Of a DNA stretch of 64,000 nt, positions 35,040-44,600 are shown piece by piece; the first letter of the stretch is position 1; the number at the start of each line of letters is the position of its first letter. The notes below the pieces were generated by a model that was given only the letters and a program-made list of their open reading frames with translations, ran no database searches and was not told the origin of the DNA. The DNA is from a virus. The stretch lies in IMG/VR virus record IMGVR_UViG_3300047300_001121, positions 17,389-81,388 of that record; one strand, given 5' to 3'. Both the position numbers and the translations under genes were made by a program.

Positions 35040-36175
35040 TCCAGGCGCCCAGCAAGATCATCAGCCCTGAATGAGGCGTAGCGCTTGGCCATCGAGCTGC
35101 CCGGCGCCCAGCCCATGATCTTCTCGATCTCGGCCTCTCGGAACAGCCAGTTCCCGCGCTTGTCGCGCATCTCGTACCACCGGCACGTCGCCTCGTGACG
35201 CAGGTCGTGCTCAGTGAGGTCTTCGCAACCAGCATAACCAAAGAGCAACCCGAACCGACGAGAGAGGCGCGTGGTGACCGTGTCGAGTGTTTCGGGGTCT
35301 TGGTCCCACCACGGAAAAATAAGCGCGCCTGGCTTTGATTTGGCTGCTCGCCGGGCCATCATCGGGCGGATCTCTTTGACCATGGGCACATCGCGCCAGG
35401 CCTCACGGCCATGCCACTGCTTTGAGCTCTTCACGCGCAACGAGCGCTCGCCCAGCCATTCGCTCTGTATCGTGTAAGCCTCGCGCAAGCGCAGGCCGGT
35501 GTGCAGGATCAGCAGGAAGAGGTCGCGCAGATCCTCGTCGGGCTCGAGTGCGCGCTGTCGGTCAGGACGTTTCTTGCCGGCCAGGGCGTCCATGATTTGC
35601 TCGAGCTCGCCCTTGCGCAGCCGGCGGTCACGCACCTTGTCTGATCTCGCGCGCTTGCCGAGCTTCTTTGCATCGGCTGCATCCTTGGCGCTGTAGCTGG
35701 CCGATCCGCGCGGCAGTGAGCGCAGCGGATTGCCAACCAGCAGATCGGGTGTCTTGCGCAGCTCCCAGTCAATGCAGCGGGCGAGGGCGCCGATGCGCTT
35801 ACGGATCGTGCCTGGCGCCAGGTTGGCCTTGAGCTTCATGTCGCGCACCCATTGCTCGCACCATGCATACGTGAGGCCGGACATCTTGAGCGAGCCGATC
35901 TCACCGGTGAGCACGTTCAGGATTTCGTCGTCCGCGGTCGAGAGCTGGCCATGTGCTTGCCACGCACGGATCACCGAGTGCAGTGTTTGCGTTGGCGCCT
36001 TCTTTTCATCGACCAGTCCAGCAGGAACGACGCCGGAGTCGAGCAGCTCGCGCGCTTGTGTGCCGTACGCGTTGGCTGCGTCTTCGTTGTTGAAGGTGAG
36101 GTACACCGGCTTGGGCAGCAGCCGATGTGTGATGCGCAGCTCAAAGTTGCCGCTCGGTGTTTGCCGCACTCCCAT
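35036..36175 (-). CDS. int: Tyrosine integrase
   Basis: 379 residues. The catalytic set is visible: Arg in TGLRLREAY, His-x-x-Arg in TEHDLRHEATCRWYEMRDKRG and Tyr366 in AKRYASFR. The N-terminal 60 residues are arm-binding-like (VRQTPSGNFELRITHRLLPKP). It catalyses site-specific integration and excision between attP and a host attB. The gene is minus strand; the upstream gap 36176-36531 holds a promoter, a core-like inverted repeat and a tRNA-Cys gene. Confidence 0.9.
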   Translation of the reverse strand: MGVRQTPSGNFELRITHRLLPKPVYLTFNNEDAANAYGTQARELLDSGVVPAGLVDEKKAPTQTLHSVIRAWQAHGQLSTADDEILNVLTGEIGSLKMSGLTYAWCEQWVRDMKLKANLAPGTIRKRIGALARCIDWELRKTPDLLVGNPLRSLPRGSASYSAKDAADAKKLGKRARSDKVRDRRLRKGELEQIMDALAGKKRPDRQRALEPDEDLRDLFLLILHTGLRLREAYTIQSEWLGERSLRVKSSKQWHGREAWRDVPMVKEIRPMMARRAAKSKPGALIFPWWDQDPETLDTVTTRLSRRFGLLFGYAGCEDLTEHDLRHEATCRWYEMRDKRGNWLFREAEIEKIMGWAPGSSMAKRYASFRADDLAGRLD

Positions 36176-36331
36176 GTCCGCCTCGTGTGGTCGACGTGTG
36201 GTGCGTTTAGCTTACGCCGTCAGCGGAAAGAAGGGAAGTTTACGTGTGGTTCAACCACAAAAACGTGTGGTTTTTGGGTCGAAATGAGGCCATCGCGAAT
36301 CGCCCTGCCGCGTGGGTTCAATCATAACACA

Positions 36332-36359
36332 TTGATTTTGTGTAGATCTGTGGTACAAT
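36332..36359 (+). promoter_or_regulatory. Sigma70-type promoter upstream of the att/tRNA region
   Basis: TTGATT (36332-36337), 16 bases, TACAAT (36354-36359). It points towards the HNH gene at 36532 and would transcribe through the core-like repeat and antisense through tRNA-Cys. The integrase start lies 150 bases to the left; short AAACCACA and ACGTGTGG repeats near 36180-36275 could be integrase arm sites. Confidence 0.5.
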
Positions 36360-36372
36360 CGAATTAAACGAT

Positions 36373-36389
36373 ACGGCTTTGCAGGCCGT
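36373..36389. other. Candidate attP core: tRNA anticodon-arm-like inverted repeat
   Basis: ACGGC (36373-36377) and GCCGT (36385-36389) are inverted around TTTGCAG. On the minus strand the loop is CTGCAAA, identical to the anticodon loop of the tRNA-Cys 60 bases away. A 7-base spacer between inverted 5-base arms is the form of a tyrosine-integrase core site that uses a tRNA anticodon loop. It lies in the integrase-proximal gap. Direct evidence of recombination is lacking. Confidence 0.4.
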
Positions 36390-36444
36390 TTCAACCCTTA
36401 CGCGCCAGGGACTTGCAGAAGAACCGCTCGTCGAGCAGGAGGAT

Positions 36445-36517
36445 TGAGCTCGAGAGCGGAATCGAACCGCTGTCCCAGGTTTTGCAGACCTGTGCCTAAC
36501 CACTCGGCCACTCGAGC
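36445..36517 (-). tRNA. tRNA-Cys (GCA)
   Basis: The cloverleaf on the minus strand has acceptor GCTCGAG/CTCGAGC (36517-36511 and 36454-36448), a GCC/GGC D stem, anticodon arm CAGGT-CTGCAAA-ACCTG (anticodon GCA) and T arm GCGG-TTCGATT-CCGC. The discriminator is U73, the cysteine identity base, followed by CA, so full CCA is not encoded and must be added by the host. The D, anticodon and T arms look like betaproteobacterial tRNA-Cys genes, suggesting capture from a host. Confidence 0.85.
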
Positions 36518-36531
36518 AAGGACCTTAAATA

Positions 36532-37251
36532 ATGACACAACCATTTCAACTCAGCAATGAAGAGCTTGGCCGAGCCATGGTGGCTTTTGCCAATAACGCA
36601 GTTCGATCCGGCGACGGCGACTGCTGGAGCTGGTCCGGCACAAAGGACAGGGGAGGATACGGACGCATCAGCGTCAACGGCGACAAGAAGATCGGGGCGC
36701 ATCGGTTTTCGTTTTGGTTGCACGGCAATGGTGATCCAGGTGAACTGTTCGTCTGCCACGACTGCGACAACCCGGAATGCACGAACCCGTCGCACCTGTT
36801 CCTGGGCACCCCAAAGGACAATAGCCAAGACTGCGTCGTCAAAGGTCGGGCAGCAGACGTTCGAGCAGAGCAGAACCCAAGGGCCCTGATCGACAATCAA
36901 CTGGCGATCCGAGTGTCAGAGGAGGTTGAGTCAGGCAAGACAAACCGACAGATCGCACAAGAGCTCGGCATCGGCGAAGAGCTGGTGAGCCGAATCAAGA
37001 CCGGCAGATCGTGGGCATCTGCGACCGGCAGGACTCGCGTTTACCGGGCTCCAGCTCAGAAGATTGAGCGACCATTAAGGCGCCCTCGAGTTGGTTCGCA
37101 GAACGCGTCATCGAAGCTGACGGAGGATGACGTCAGGGAGATCAGGTCGTCTGCCGGATCCTCATACGAAATAGCCAAGAAATACGGAGTGTCCGCCGTT
37201 ACGATTCAGTTGATACGCAAGCGCGCGACCTGGGCGCACGTTGCGGACTGA
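36532..37251 (+). CDS. HNH endonuclease with tandem HTH domains
   Basis: 239 residues from ATG 36532 behind AAGGAC. DGDCWSWSGTKDRGGYGRISVNGDKKIGAHRFSFWLHG, then CHDCDNPECTNPSHLFLGTPKDNSQD is an HNH domain with zinc cysteines and the catalytic His and Asn. Two helix-turn-helix units follow (LAIRVSEEVESGKTNRQIAQELGIGEELVSRIK and VREIRSSAGSSYEIAKKYGVSAVTIQLI). It is likely a free-standing homing-type nuclease; it sits beside tRNA-Cys and the att candidate. Confidence 0.8.
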   Translation: MTQPFQLSNEELGRAMVAFANNAVRSGDGDCWSWSGTKDRGGYGRISVNGDKKIGAHRFSFWLHGNGDPGELFVCHDCDNPECTNPSHLFLGTPKDNSQDCVVKGRAADVRAEQNPRALIDNQLAIRVSEEVESGKTNRQIAQELGIGEELVSRIKTGRSWASATGRTRVYRAPAQKIERPLRRPRVGSQNASSKLTEDDVREIRSSAGSSYEIAKKYGVSAVTIQLIRKRATWAHVAD

Positions 37252-37341
37252 CCTGTTGCTGCACCGCCACACGGTGCGGAAATTCAGCAGAACATGCCGA
37301 TGCGGTTTCCTATAATCGTTGGCATACGAAAGGAAATCGCG

Positions 37342-37650
37342 ATGCACGAACAACCCCCAATTTTCTACCCGGAGCACAGCGCCCGCCAGCTCGGCCAGTT
37401 CTACGTTGATCACGTCATGGCCATGACGCGCGAGAAGCTGCACGAGAAATCAGACATCGCCATTCAGCTTGCTTGGCGCGATGCCGAGCTGCGCCGGCTG
37501 CGCGAAGCCAATTTGGAGCTACTGGATTCGCTGAAGCATGCCCGTTGGCGCATTGCCAATCTTGTTGGTCCAGAGGGCGCGCAGGGGATTGATCGCACCG
37601 TCATTGACAAGATTGACTCCGCCGTCTCCAAGCATGGGGGTGCAGTATGA
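37342..37650 (+). CDS. Helical phage protein of 102 residues, unknown
   Basis: ATG 37342 behind GAAAGGA; TATAAT at 37311-37316 may be its -10, though the -35 is weak. PPIFYPEHSARQLGQFYVDHVMAMTREKLHEKSDIAIQLAWRDAELRRLREANLELLDSLKHARWRI shows a coiled coil after residue 45. Unknown; first of four coupled genes. Confidence 0.55.
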   Translation: MHEQPPIFYPEHSARQLGQFYVDHVMAMTREKLHEKSDIAIQLAWRDAELRRLREANLELLDSLKHARWRIANLVGPEGAQGIDRTVIDKIDSAVSKHGGAV

Positions 37651-37907
37651 CCTCTCGAGGAGACGCTCTGCACCAGTGCTCGCAGCAACTGCACCGCGCG
37701 AAGGTGCAGCTGCAAGATGTCGAGCGAGCCAGCAAGGAAGGCTGGCGGCATGCGAATGAGCTGGAGCAGGAGCGGGCGCGACTTCAGCGCGCCCTTGAGC
37801 TGATGATTTCCGACATGACCGTCATTGCCAAGAGTGGGTTCACGCACCCAAACCAGAAGAGATTTGCAGAGGCGTCAATCAAGCGAGCCATGGAGGCGAT
37901 GGCATGA
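37647..37907 (+). CDS. Coiled-coil protein of 86 residues
   Basis: ATGA-coupled. CSQQLHRAKVQLQDVERASKEGWRHANELEQERARLQRALELM is a continuous coiled coil, followed by a short helical tail. Possibly a partner of the preceding coiled-coil protein; unknown. Confidence 0.5.
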   Translation: MTSRGDALHQCSQQLHRAKVQLQDVERASKEGWRHANELEQERARLQRALELMISDMTVIAKSGFTHPNQKRFAEASIKRAMEAMA

Positions 37908-38167
37908 CCTGCATCGTCTTTCACGGCGGCGGCGTGAAATCCATCGTGTACGTTAATCCAGGCGGCCGACTGAAGCTGGGGAACAGGTATGTGTGGCTTG
38001 ACTTCCATCCGTACTGTGGGCCGTCGTTTTCCTGGGATCGCAACGGCGACAGGCCGTATGAGCCCGAGGACGAAAACGACCCCATCTGGCCACTGTTTGA
38101 GGCTTGGTTCACAAAGTATCAGGCAAAGAAAGAGCGCGAAGCCATGCGCTCAGAAAGGAACGTATGA
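37904..38167 (+). CDS. Small phage protein of 87 residues, unknown
   Basis: ATGA-coupled. It is beta-rich at first (CIVFHGGGVKSIVYVNPGGRLKLGNRYVWLDFHPYCGPSFSWD), then acidic and helical. The GPSFSWD motif with an acidic RPYEPED segment is seen in other phage proteins of unknown role. Confidence 0.5.
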   Translation: MTCIVFHGGGVKSIVYVNPGGRLKLGNRYVWLDFHPYCGPSFSWDRNGDRPYEPEDENDPIWPLFEAWFTKYQAKKEREAMRSERNV

Positions 38168-38424
38168 TCGACATCGAGCAACTGCTGAGCCACAAAAAGC
38201 TGGCGCAATGGGACTGTGGAGTGGTGAGGGTTGTACGTCCGACGGGGCGATACATTGACGCGAAACACGGTGAAACGGTTCCGCTCTACTACGAGGAGCG
38301 CCTGCGCTATTCCGTCGAGATAAAGGATGGATGGTTCGACACGAAGTGGGTGCTGGCGTGCAACCTGAAGCCGGTCAGCACGTCCGCCACAGCGCGTAGA
38401 GCGCGAGTCCGATGGGAATGCTGA
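38164..38424 (+). CDS. Small phage protein of 86 residues, unknown
   Basis: ATG 38164 overlaps the previous stop. IDIEQLLSHKKLAQWDCGVVRVVRPTGRYIDAKHGETVPLYYEERLRYSVEIKDG appears beta-rich. It ends the plus-strand unit; a small minus-strand frame overlaps its 3' end. Confidence 0.5.
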   Translation: MIDIEQLLSHKKLAQWDCGVVRVVRPTGRYIDAKHGETVPLYYEERLRYSVEIKDGWFDTKWVLACNLKPVSTSATARRARVRWEC

Positions 38425-38503
38425 GCCACGGATGGGCGACGGCGAGGGTGACGAATCCAACAAGGATTGCGACTGCTGAGATAGGGTGATTCCATTGACG
38501 CAT
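38375..38503 (-). CDS. Possible small membrane protein antisense to the preceding gene
   Basis: 42 residues from ATG 38503 with only a weak ribosome site. MRQWNHPISAVAILVGFVTLAVAHPWLSIPIGLALYALWRTC has two hydrophobic segments and reads like a real microprotein, but it overlaps the plus-strand gene by 50 bases. Listed as a possibility. Confidence 0.35.
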   Translation of the reverse strand: MRQWNHPISAVAILVGFVTLAVAHPWLSIPIGLALYALWRTC

Positions 38504-38518
38504 TTCCGATCGTAGCGT

Positions 38519-38628
38519 CTCCGAACCCGAGTTCGGAGGCGCAATGCGGAACCGTTGTTTTAATGCGACAGATTTGGCTGCTTACTTCATTTAATGCGTC
38601 GTAATTCACGCCTTACGCGAACTACGAC
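38519..38628. repeat. Hairpin and inverted repeats in the convergent gap
   Basis: CTCCGAAC-CCGA-GTTCGGAG (38519-38538) is a perfect 8-bp hairpin after the plus-strand unit and may end or stabilise its mRNA. GTCGTA (38598-38603) with TACGAC (38623-38628) is a second inverted repeat. TAATGCG is repeated at 38571 and 38593. No gene is seen between 38504 and 38694. Confidence 0.4.
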
Positions 38629-38641
38629 AAATTTTTCAAAC

Positions 38642-38669
38642 AAAAAAAAGCCCACCCCGAAGGGTGGGC
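38642..38669 (-). terminator. Intrinsic terminator of the virion-protein unit
   Basis: On the minus strand GCCCACCC (38669-38662) pairs with GGGTGGGC (38657-38650) around a TTCG loop and is followed by eight T (38649-38642). It lies 25 bases after the stop of the giant gene and ends the long leftward structural transcript. Confidence 0.85.
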
Positions 38670-38694
38670 GAGCGTCCTGCGGTAGCGAGGATGA

Positions 38695-41600
38695 TCAGTC
38701 GACGCGCTCGAGCTCTTTCTTGACTGCGGCGCGGATCTCTTTCGGCGCGGTGGCGGCGACACGCTGAGCCTTGCTCTTGTTCGCTTCCTGCACGCGCTTG
38801 TTGATCTGGCCAGCATCGATGGAAATGCGGCTCTCTGGGTTGTTGCGGTTCCAGTCGGCGAGCTCTTGCTTGGCCTCTTCGATGAGGTCGGGCTTCTTCT
38901 CGATGCGGCCGCGGGCCCACTTGTCGGCGATCTCCGTCTCGCGCAGCTTGTTCTGTGTGATCAGGTTTTGCTGGGCGCCGGTTGCCTCCTGCACCTGGGC
39001 GACGGCCTTGGGTTGGAATCCAAGCGCCTTGGCAAACGCGTCGTACGCATCGGTGTCAACCACCTTGCGGCCCTTCTGGTCGCGGTAGTAGCCCATCGTG
39101 GCCATGTCGGCAGACTTGATCCAGTTCTGCGCAGCCACCGGTGCAACGGCCTCCGCCGCTTTGCCAAACTCGCCCTGGGCGATGCTTGCAACGCCGGTGC
39201 CGATGTTGGTGAAGAACGTGCCGGCCGGGCCCAGGATCTCGAGGTAGTCGCGGCCGTAGTCGCGCTTCTTCGTCAGCAGGCCGGTGCCTGGCACGAGGTT
39301 GCCCAGACCCATGCGGCCGGACAAGTCGATCGGCACACCAGGCAAGCCGGACAGCCCGCTCATCACGAACTCGGCGCCAGCCTGGCCCAGGATCGAGGCG
39401 AAGAATTCCTTCTTGGCCTGCTTGCTGTCGAAACTGCGGCCCAGCACGCGCTGCATGAAGCCGTCGATCACGTCGTCCAGATCATCGGCGCCAGGCATGC
39501 CAGTCAGACCGGAGGCCAGGAACAGCACGGCGAGCGCCAGGCCGACGGCCTTCTTGCCCTCGGGCCCGTTGCCCCACATGCGCCGCAGGAACTCGACGTA
39601 GCCGATCGAATACTGCTTGAACGTGAACAGGGTGCCACCCACCGCGCCACGCGCCCATGCCGGCTTGTTGCCCTTGTTGTAGACGCCCTGGGTCTCGGCA
39701 ATCGCCTTCTGGGCAAATGCCATCGGATCAGCCATGCCCTGGTCGCGCGCCAGCTTGTAGGCAGCGATGAAGGTCACGCGGCGGTTGAACTGTTCGGCCG
39801 CCGAGAACACCTTGCCCCAGCCCAGCTGCAGCTTGGCCATGGCATTGTTGATCTTGGCCGCGGCGTCGCCTGCTTTGGTGCCGTCACCGGATTGCAGCTG
39901 GCCCTTGCCCTGCGCCTGAGCCATCAGCTGGTGAACTTCCTGCGGGCTCACGATGCCTTCGTCTTCGGCGCGCTTCAGAGCGGCCGCGAGCTCGTCGTCA
40001 TTGCGGATGCCGCGGGATGCCATCTTCACGGCCTCGCCCATGCGCTTGGCTGCGCCGGCGGCGCCACCGAATTGCGACAGGTACGGCAGCGTCATGGTGA
40101 ACGGCTGGGTCAAGTTGACCATGGCCGATGCGATCGATCCGCCGATGAACTGCGTGAACAGCATGCCGCGGATGGCCTGAGCCTCTTCGCGCGGGTTCTG
40201 CACGTATTCCATTAGGCGCACAGCCGCGTCCTTGACGTCGCCGTCGCGCTGGTCAATGGCTTGCACAGAGCGGCCAATCTCGCCGGCATGCAGGTTGGTC
40301 GACGTCTGGCGGGCGTTGCTGTACACGAAGCCAGCGAGCACGCGGCCGACGTCTTCGCTGAAGCCGTTGATACCCTTGCGCTCAATCAGTCGCTTCATGG
40401 CCGAGCGGTTGGTCTTGGCCATCTTGAGGTACTGCTGGAACGCCTCTGACTTGGCGTCGACACCAGACTCTTCCAGGCCCAGCGATTCGCCGAACAGCGC
40501 CAGCGTCTCAGGCGTGACGCCACTGAAGAGCTTGTAGCTCTCCTGGCTCATCGTGCCCTGGGTGACGGTCGCGTCGGGGTACTGCTCTTGCATCTCGCGA
40601 GCCATCTTGTTGGCGTCGCGCTCGCTCTCGAACATCGAGAAGTAGAGCTGCTCACCATCTTTGCCAACGGCGTACACGGTGTACTCACCGAAGCGAGACA
40701 GCGGAGCGTAGCCGCGGGCCATCAAACCGATGGCCTGGCCAGCCTTTTCCTTGATGGCGCGCTTGCTGTCCTCGAGGACCTTGGCGCGCGTTGGCTGTTG
40801 CTCGATCAGCTGGTCGAGGTGAGCGATCATCGCGTTGAGGGCGCCGTCCAGATTCTTGGCGTCGAGCGCTTGCTGACGCACACCTTCGGAGTCGGTGCCC
40901 AGGTAGCGCAGCATGTCAGAAACAGCGAGGTCGGACAGGCTCTTGTTGGTCGCGCGACGGAACTCGCGGTACAGGCCGATCTGGCGGTCGTTCAGACCGA
41001 AGAGCTCTTTGAGCTCGTCGTTGGTGAACACGACGCCAGCCTTGTCGACGTCTTCGGTCTCGACGATGTTGCCTTCGTCATCGCGCGTGTACTTCAGCGT
41101 GCCGCCGAAAATCGGGTCACGCAGGGCCTTGACGTCTTCAGCCGACAGGGGCGTTTTGCCGATGTCCTTCCAGCTCTCGAGCTTGGGCAGGATGTTGGGC
41201 GCCAGGTCGGCGGCGCGGGTGGCGTAGACCGACACGTCGTTGATGAAGCGCTGCACGGCGTCGAACACGCGCTTGAACTGCGGGTGCTTCTGCGCCAGGT
41301 TGTACTGCGTGCCGATGGTGCGATCCCACCAGCTCAGCTTCTTGCTCGTCTTCAGCAGGTCGCCGAGGTTGTAGTTGGCCGTGACCTTCATTTGGCTCAG
41401 GTCATCGAAGTAGGGGCGGTCAGCGCTCTTGCGGATGTCCGGGTTGGTCGGGTCAAAATTGCCATTGTTGCCGATGGCGGATTTGATCTGCTCTGGGCGG
41501 AAGGCGATGTAGACGTTGCGAACCTCGAATCCTTTTCCGCCACGAATGATGACGCCATCGGCACCAGCTTTCTCTGCAGCCTCGATGATCTTGTCGTGGT

Positions 41601-44600
41601 TGTAATCAAACCACTTGTCCGGGGATCCAGTCGCCTTTCGCTCATACGGATTTTGCAGGCTCAGGTAAACCGGCATGATGTTGGCGCCACCATTGCCAAA
41701 GCGTGGATTCTCCTCGTCACCGAAGTTTGCGCCATCGGCCTGCTCTGCATAAACGCCAGCAGGAATTGGGCGGTTGGTGAAGAAGAACCCCTTATTTCCA
41801 CCTCGGTAAACGTAGTTCCGCCCGGACCGCTCGCGATCGAAAACGGAAAAGTCAGACGCTGTGCCGTGATACACCACCAGAGGATTGCCATCAGCATCCA
41901 CAACCTTCGAGTCGCCGAACCACTCCTTGAACTCGGGCGTGTCGGTCTGGCGATCGCGGCTGAACAGAGCAACGCCCTGGCCGACGGTCTCGCGCATCTT
42001 GTCGGTGACGTCGAAGCCGGACTGCTCGCCAGTCAGTCCGACGCCGGCGCTTCCGTCAACCTCTTTGATGACGGCGTCGCCGGTATATGCCAGCCGGTAT
42101 TCGTTCGCTTCTTTGCGGCTATCGGTTCGGAACAGGCGTTCACCGCTGTCCTCGTCAAACACGACATACCTGCCGCCAACATCTTCGCCGCCAAACACAA
42201 CGGAACTCAGCTTCTCGCCACCAAGCTTCGGCAGCAGCTTGCTGATGGCCTGCGGTACGATCTTGTCGTAGAAGGTCTTCATGCCTTCGCCGCCGACTCT
42301 GAGGCCCTCGCCGCTCAGTGTGCGGATGTCCTTCAGGTCTTCGTAATCAGGCGCGCCAGGCGTACCCTCGACTTGGCCTTCGCGTGAGTCCATCTTCTGG
42401 ACGATCTCTTTGCCGACGATGTCCTCGAGCTCTGCGGCAGTGAAGTCGCCGTTCTTGATGTTGCTGCCGCCGGCCATCACGTTGATGTAGTAGCCTTTGG
42501 CGGTCGGCTCGTAGCTGATGGAGTCAACCTGCTTGCTCAGGTCATAGCGATCGGCAGACTGCTCGCCGTTGACGAATGCGACTTTGTCGTAGCCACCCTC
42601 GACAGCCATCATCGCAATGCGCTTGAGTGCGAGGTTGAGCCAGCCTTCGGTCTTGGTGACGAAGGGAGCAAGCGGTACGCCCTGGTTGCTTCGGACAAGT
42701 TGCTCGGTGAGTTGCGATTTCTCGTCGGACAGCCTGTTCCACTCGGCTTGTAGCTCGGGCACATCTTCTGAATTTACCGTCTTCGCAATCTCGCGCAGAC
42801 GCGCAGTGATGGCCTGCATACGCGCCTCGATACCGGGGCGGTCAACTTCCTGCTTGAACCCCTTCTTCTTGCCCTCTTGACCCCAGTCCGATTGCAGCTC
42901 TTCCACGAAGAGCACGCGCTTGCCGTCGGCATCGGTGCGGTCGTTGACGCGGATGTGGGCGAGGATGTTGGGCTCATCCCAGTGGCTGGACAAATAGCCG
43001 CCGTTCATGCGATCGGCTTCGACAATCATGTTGTCGCCAGTCTCGCGCTCGCGGTCGGCGCGGAAGCGCTCAGCGCCTTCGCGGTCAAAAAAGCCTTCGC
43101 CTTCGATGTCACCATTCTCGTTGACGACACGATAGTCGCCAGCCTTCTCGGGCAGCGTGATCAGCAGCTCACGGTAGTTTTCGCCGCCTGGCAGGGTGTA
43201 AGCGATGTACTTGGCTGGGCGCTCAGGCTCAGGCGCGTATTCCTCGTCGGAGTCTTCCGGAATCCACACGCCTTCGTTGGGACTCTGCGTCAGCGTCACT
43301 TCGGAGATCTTCACGCCGCTGTCGTCAAGGTACGCGACCAGGTCGTCTTTGGTAAGCTTGTTCTTGCCCTGCAAATCCAAGAAGTCTTTGATACCGGACC
43401 ACTCAATTTCGTCGGCTTTAATACCGAGCTTCGATGCGTTGGCGGTGAGCCATTGCTTCCACGCCGGCGCGGCCATGGTGGCCAGGCGCTGCGGCACTTG
43501 CTCGATGGCGCGTTGCAGTTGGCTGTAGAAAGCCGGGCGCGCCGGCGATTTCAGGACTTGTCCGGCTGCTCCGGCTCGAACTTCGCCGCCTGCATCCGAT
43601 ACACCTCGTGCGCCGTCTTGCCCGAGGTCGCCTCGGAGGCGCGAAGCTGCTCTTTCAAGTCCTTGACGTAGGGGTGATCCGAACCATGCTTCGCCTCCAG
43701 GCGCGCGATCTCCGCCTTCAGCGATTCGATCAATGTACTCACGATAGTTTTCCTTCCCGACAACAACAGTGTCGTAGTTCTGCATGGCCGCAAAGGCCAC
43801 TCCATCCATGCCACGAACTTCCGCAGCGATGTCGTTGAGCAGCTCACGCTTCTCCTGGATCGCACGCTCAATGCCGCCAGGTGCCAACAACTCGTCGCGC
43901 AGATCCTCGTCCCAGCGCATCGAGATCTCGGGCACGTATTGCAAACGCACACCGATAAACGATTCGCCCGTCACGCCTTTCGGGGTCACGCGGGGATCCA
44001 CCGCCATTGTAAATCCATCCTGCCCGCGAGACGTGAATTTCTCGAGAATCGGCATGGCAGTCGCGAGGTCTCGTTGCGACTTGAAGTAGATCTCGACGCC
44101 AGGGCGAGCATTGGCGCTGTCGTCCTTCGGGCCCAGCACCTTTGACACAAAGATGTCGTACTGATTGTTCTCTTCAGCAATGCGAGCGATCTCGGCCATC
44201 ACCATGGACGGGTCATGCTGGCCTTTGGTCGCAGTCCATTCGGTGTCGAACGAGGCCTCGACCGTGCCGCCGTACAGACCCGAAGTGGGCATGACGCGGG
44301 CCGCCACAACGCTGTCGTCGCCAACCAGAATGGAGAGCACGCGGGCCTGGGCGACGGATGCCTCGTCGTTGTTGGGCACCTTCTCGCCTTGCTGGATGCT
44401 CCAGCCGGCCAGGTAGCGCTCAACAGGCGTGGCTTCGATGTTCTCTTCAAACGAGCCGCCTTCGCCGGTCTTGCTGGTCCAACCCTTTTGACCCCAGAGC
44501 TCCTTCTCGGCGAACCAGGCGATGGCTTGTAGATCTGGCGGGGTGACATTGATGCCGCGTTCCGCAAGCGCCCGGGAGACTTTGTCCATCACATCTGCGC

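Noticed and set aside
36373-36389. Second tRNA-Cys gene suggested by the CTGCAAA loop
   Set aside because: Only an anticodon-like arm and a weak 4-bp T-arm-like hairpin can be formed. No acceptor or D arm is present, so it is listed as an att candidate instead.
35036-36531. Border of an integrated prophage with host DNA at tRNA-Cys
   Set aside because: Phage-type genes continue on both sides of the tRNA, including an HNH gene, small phage genes and the whole virion module, so this is an internal attP region and not a junction.
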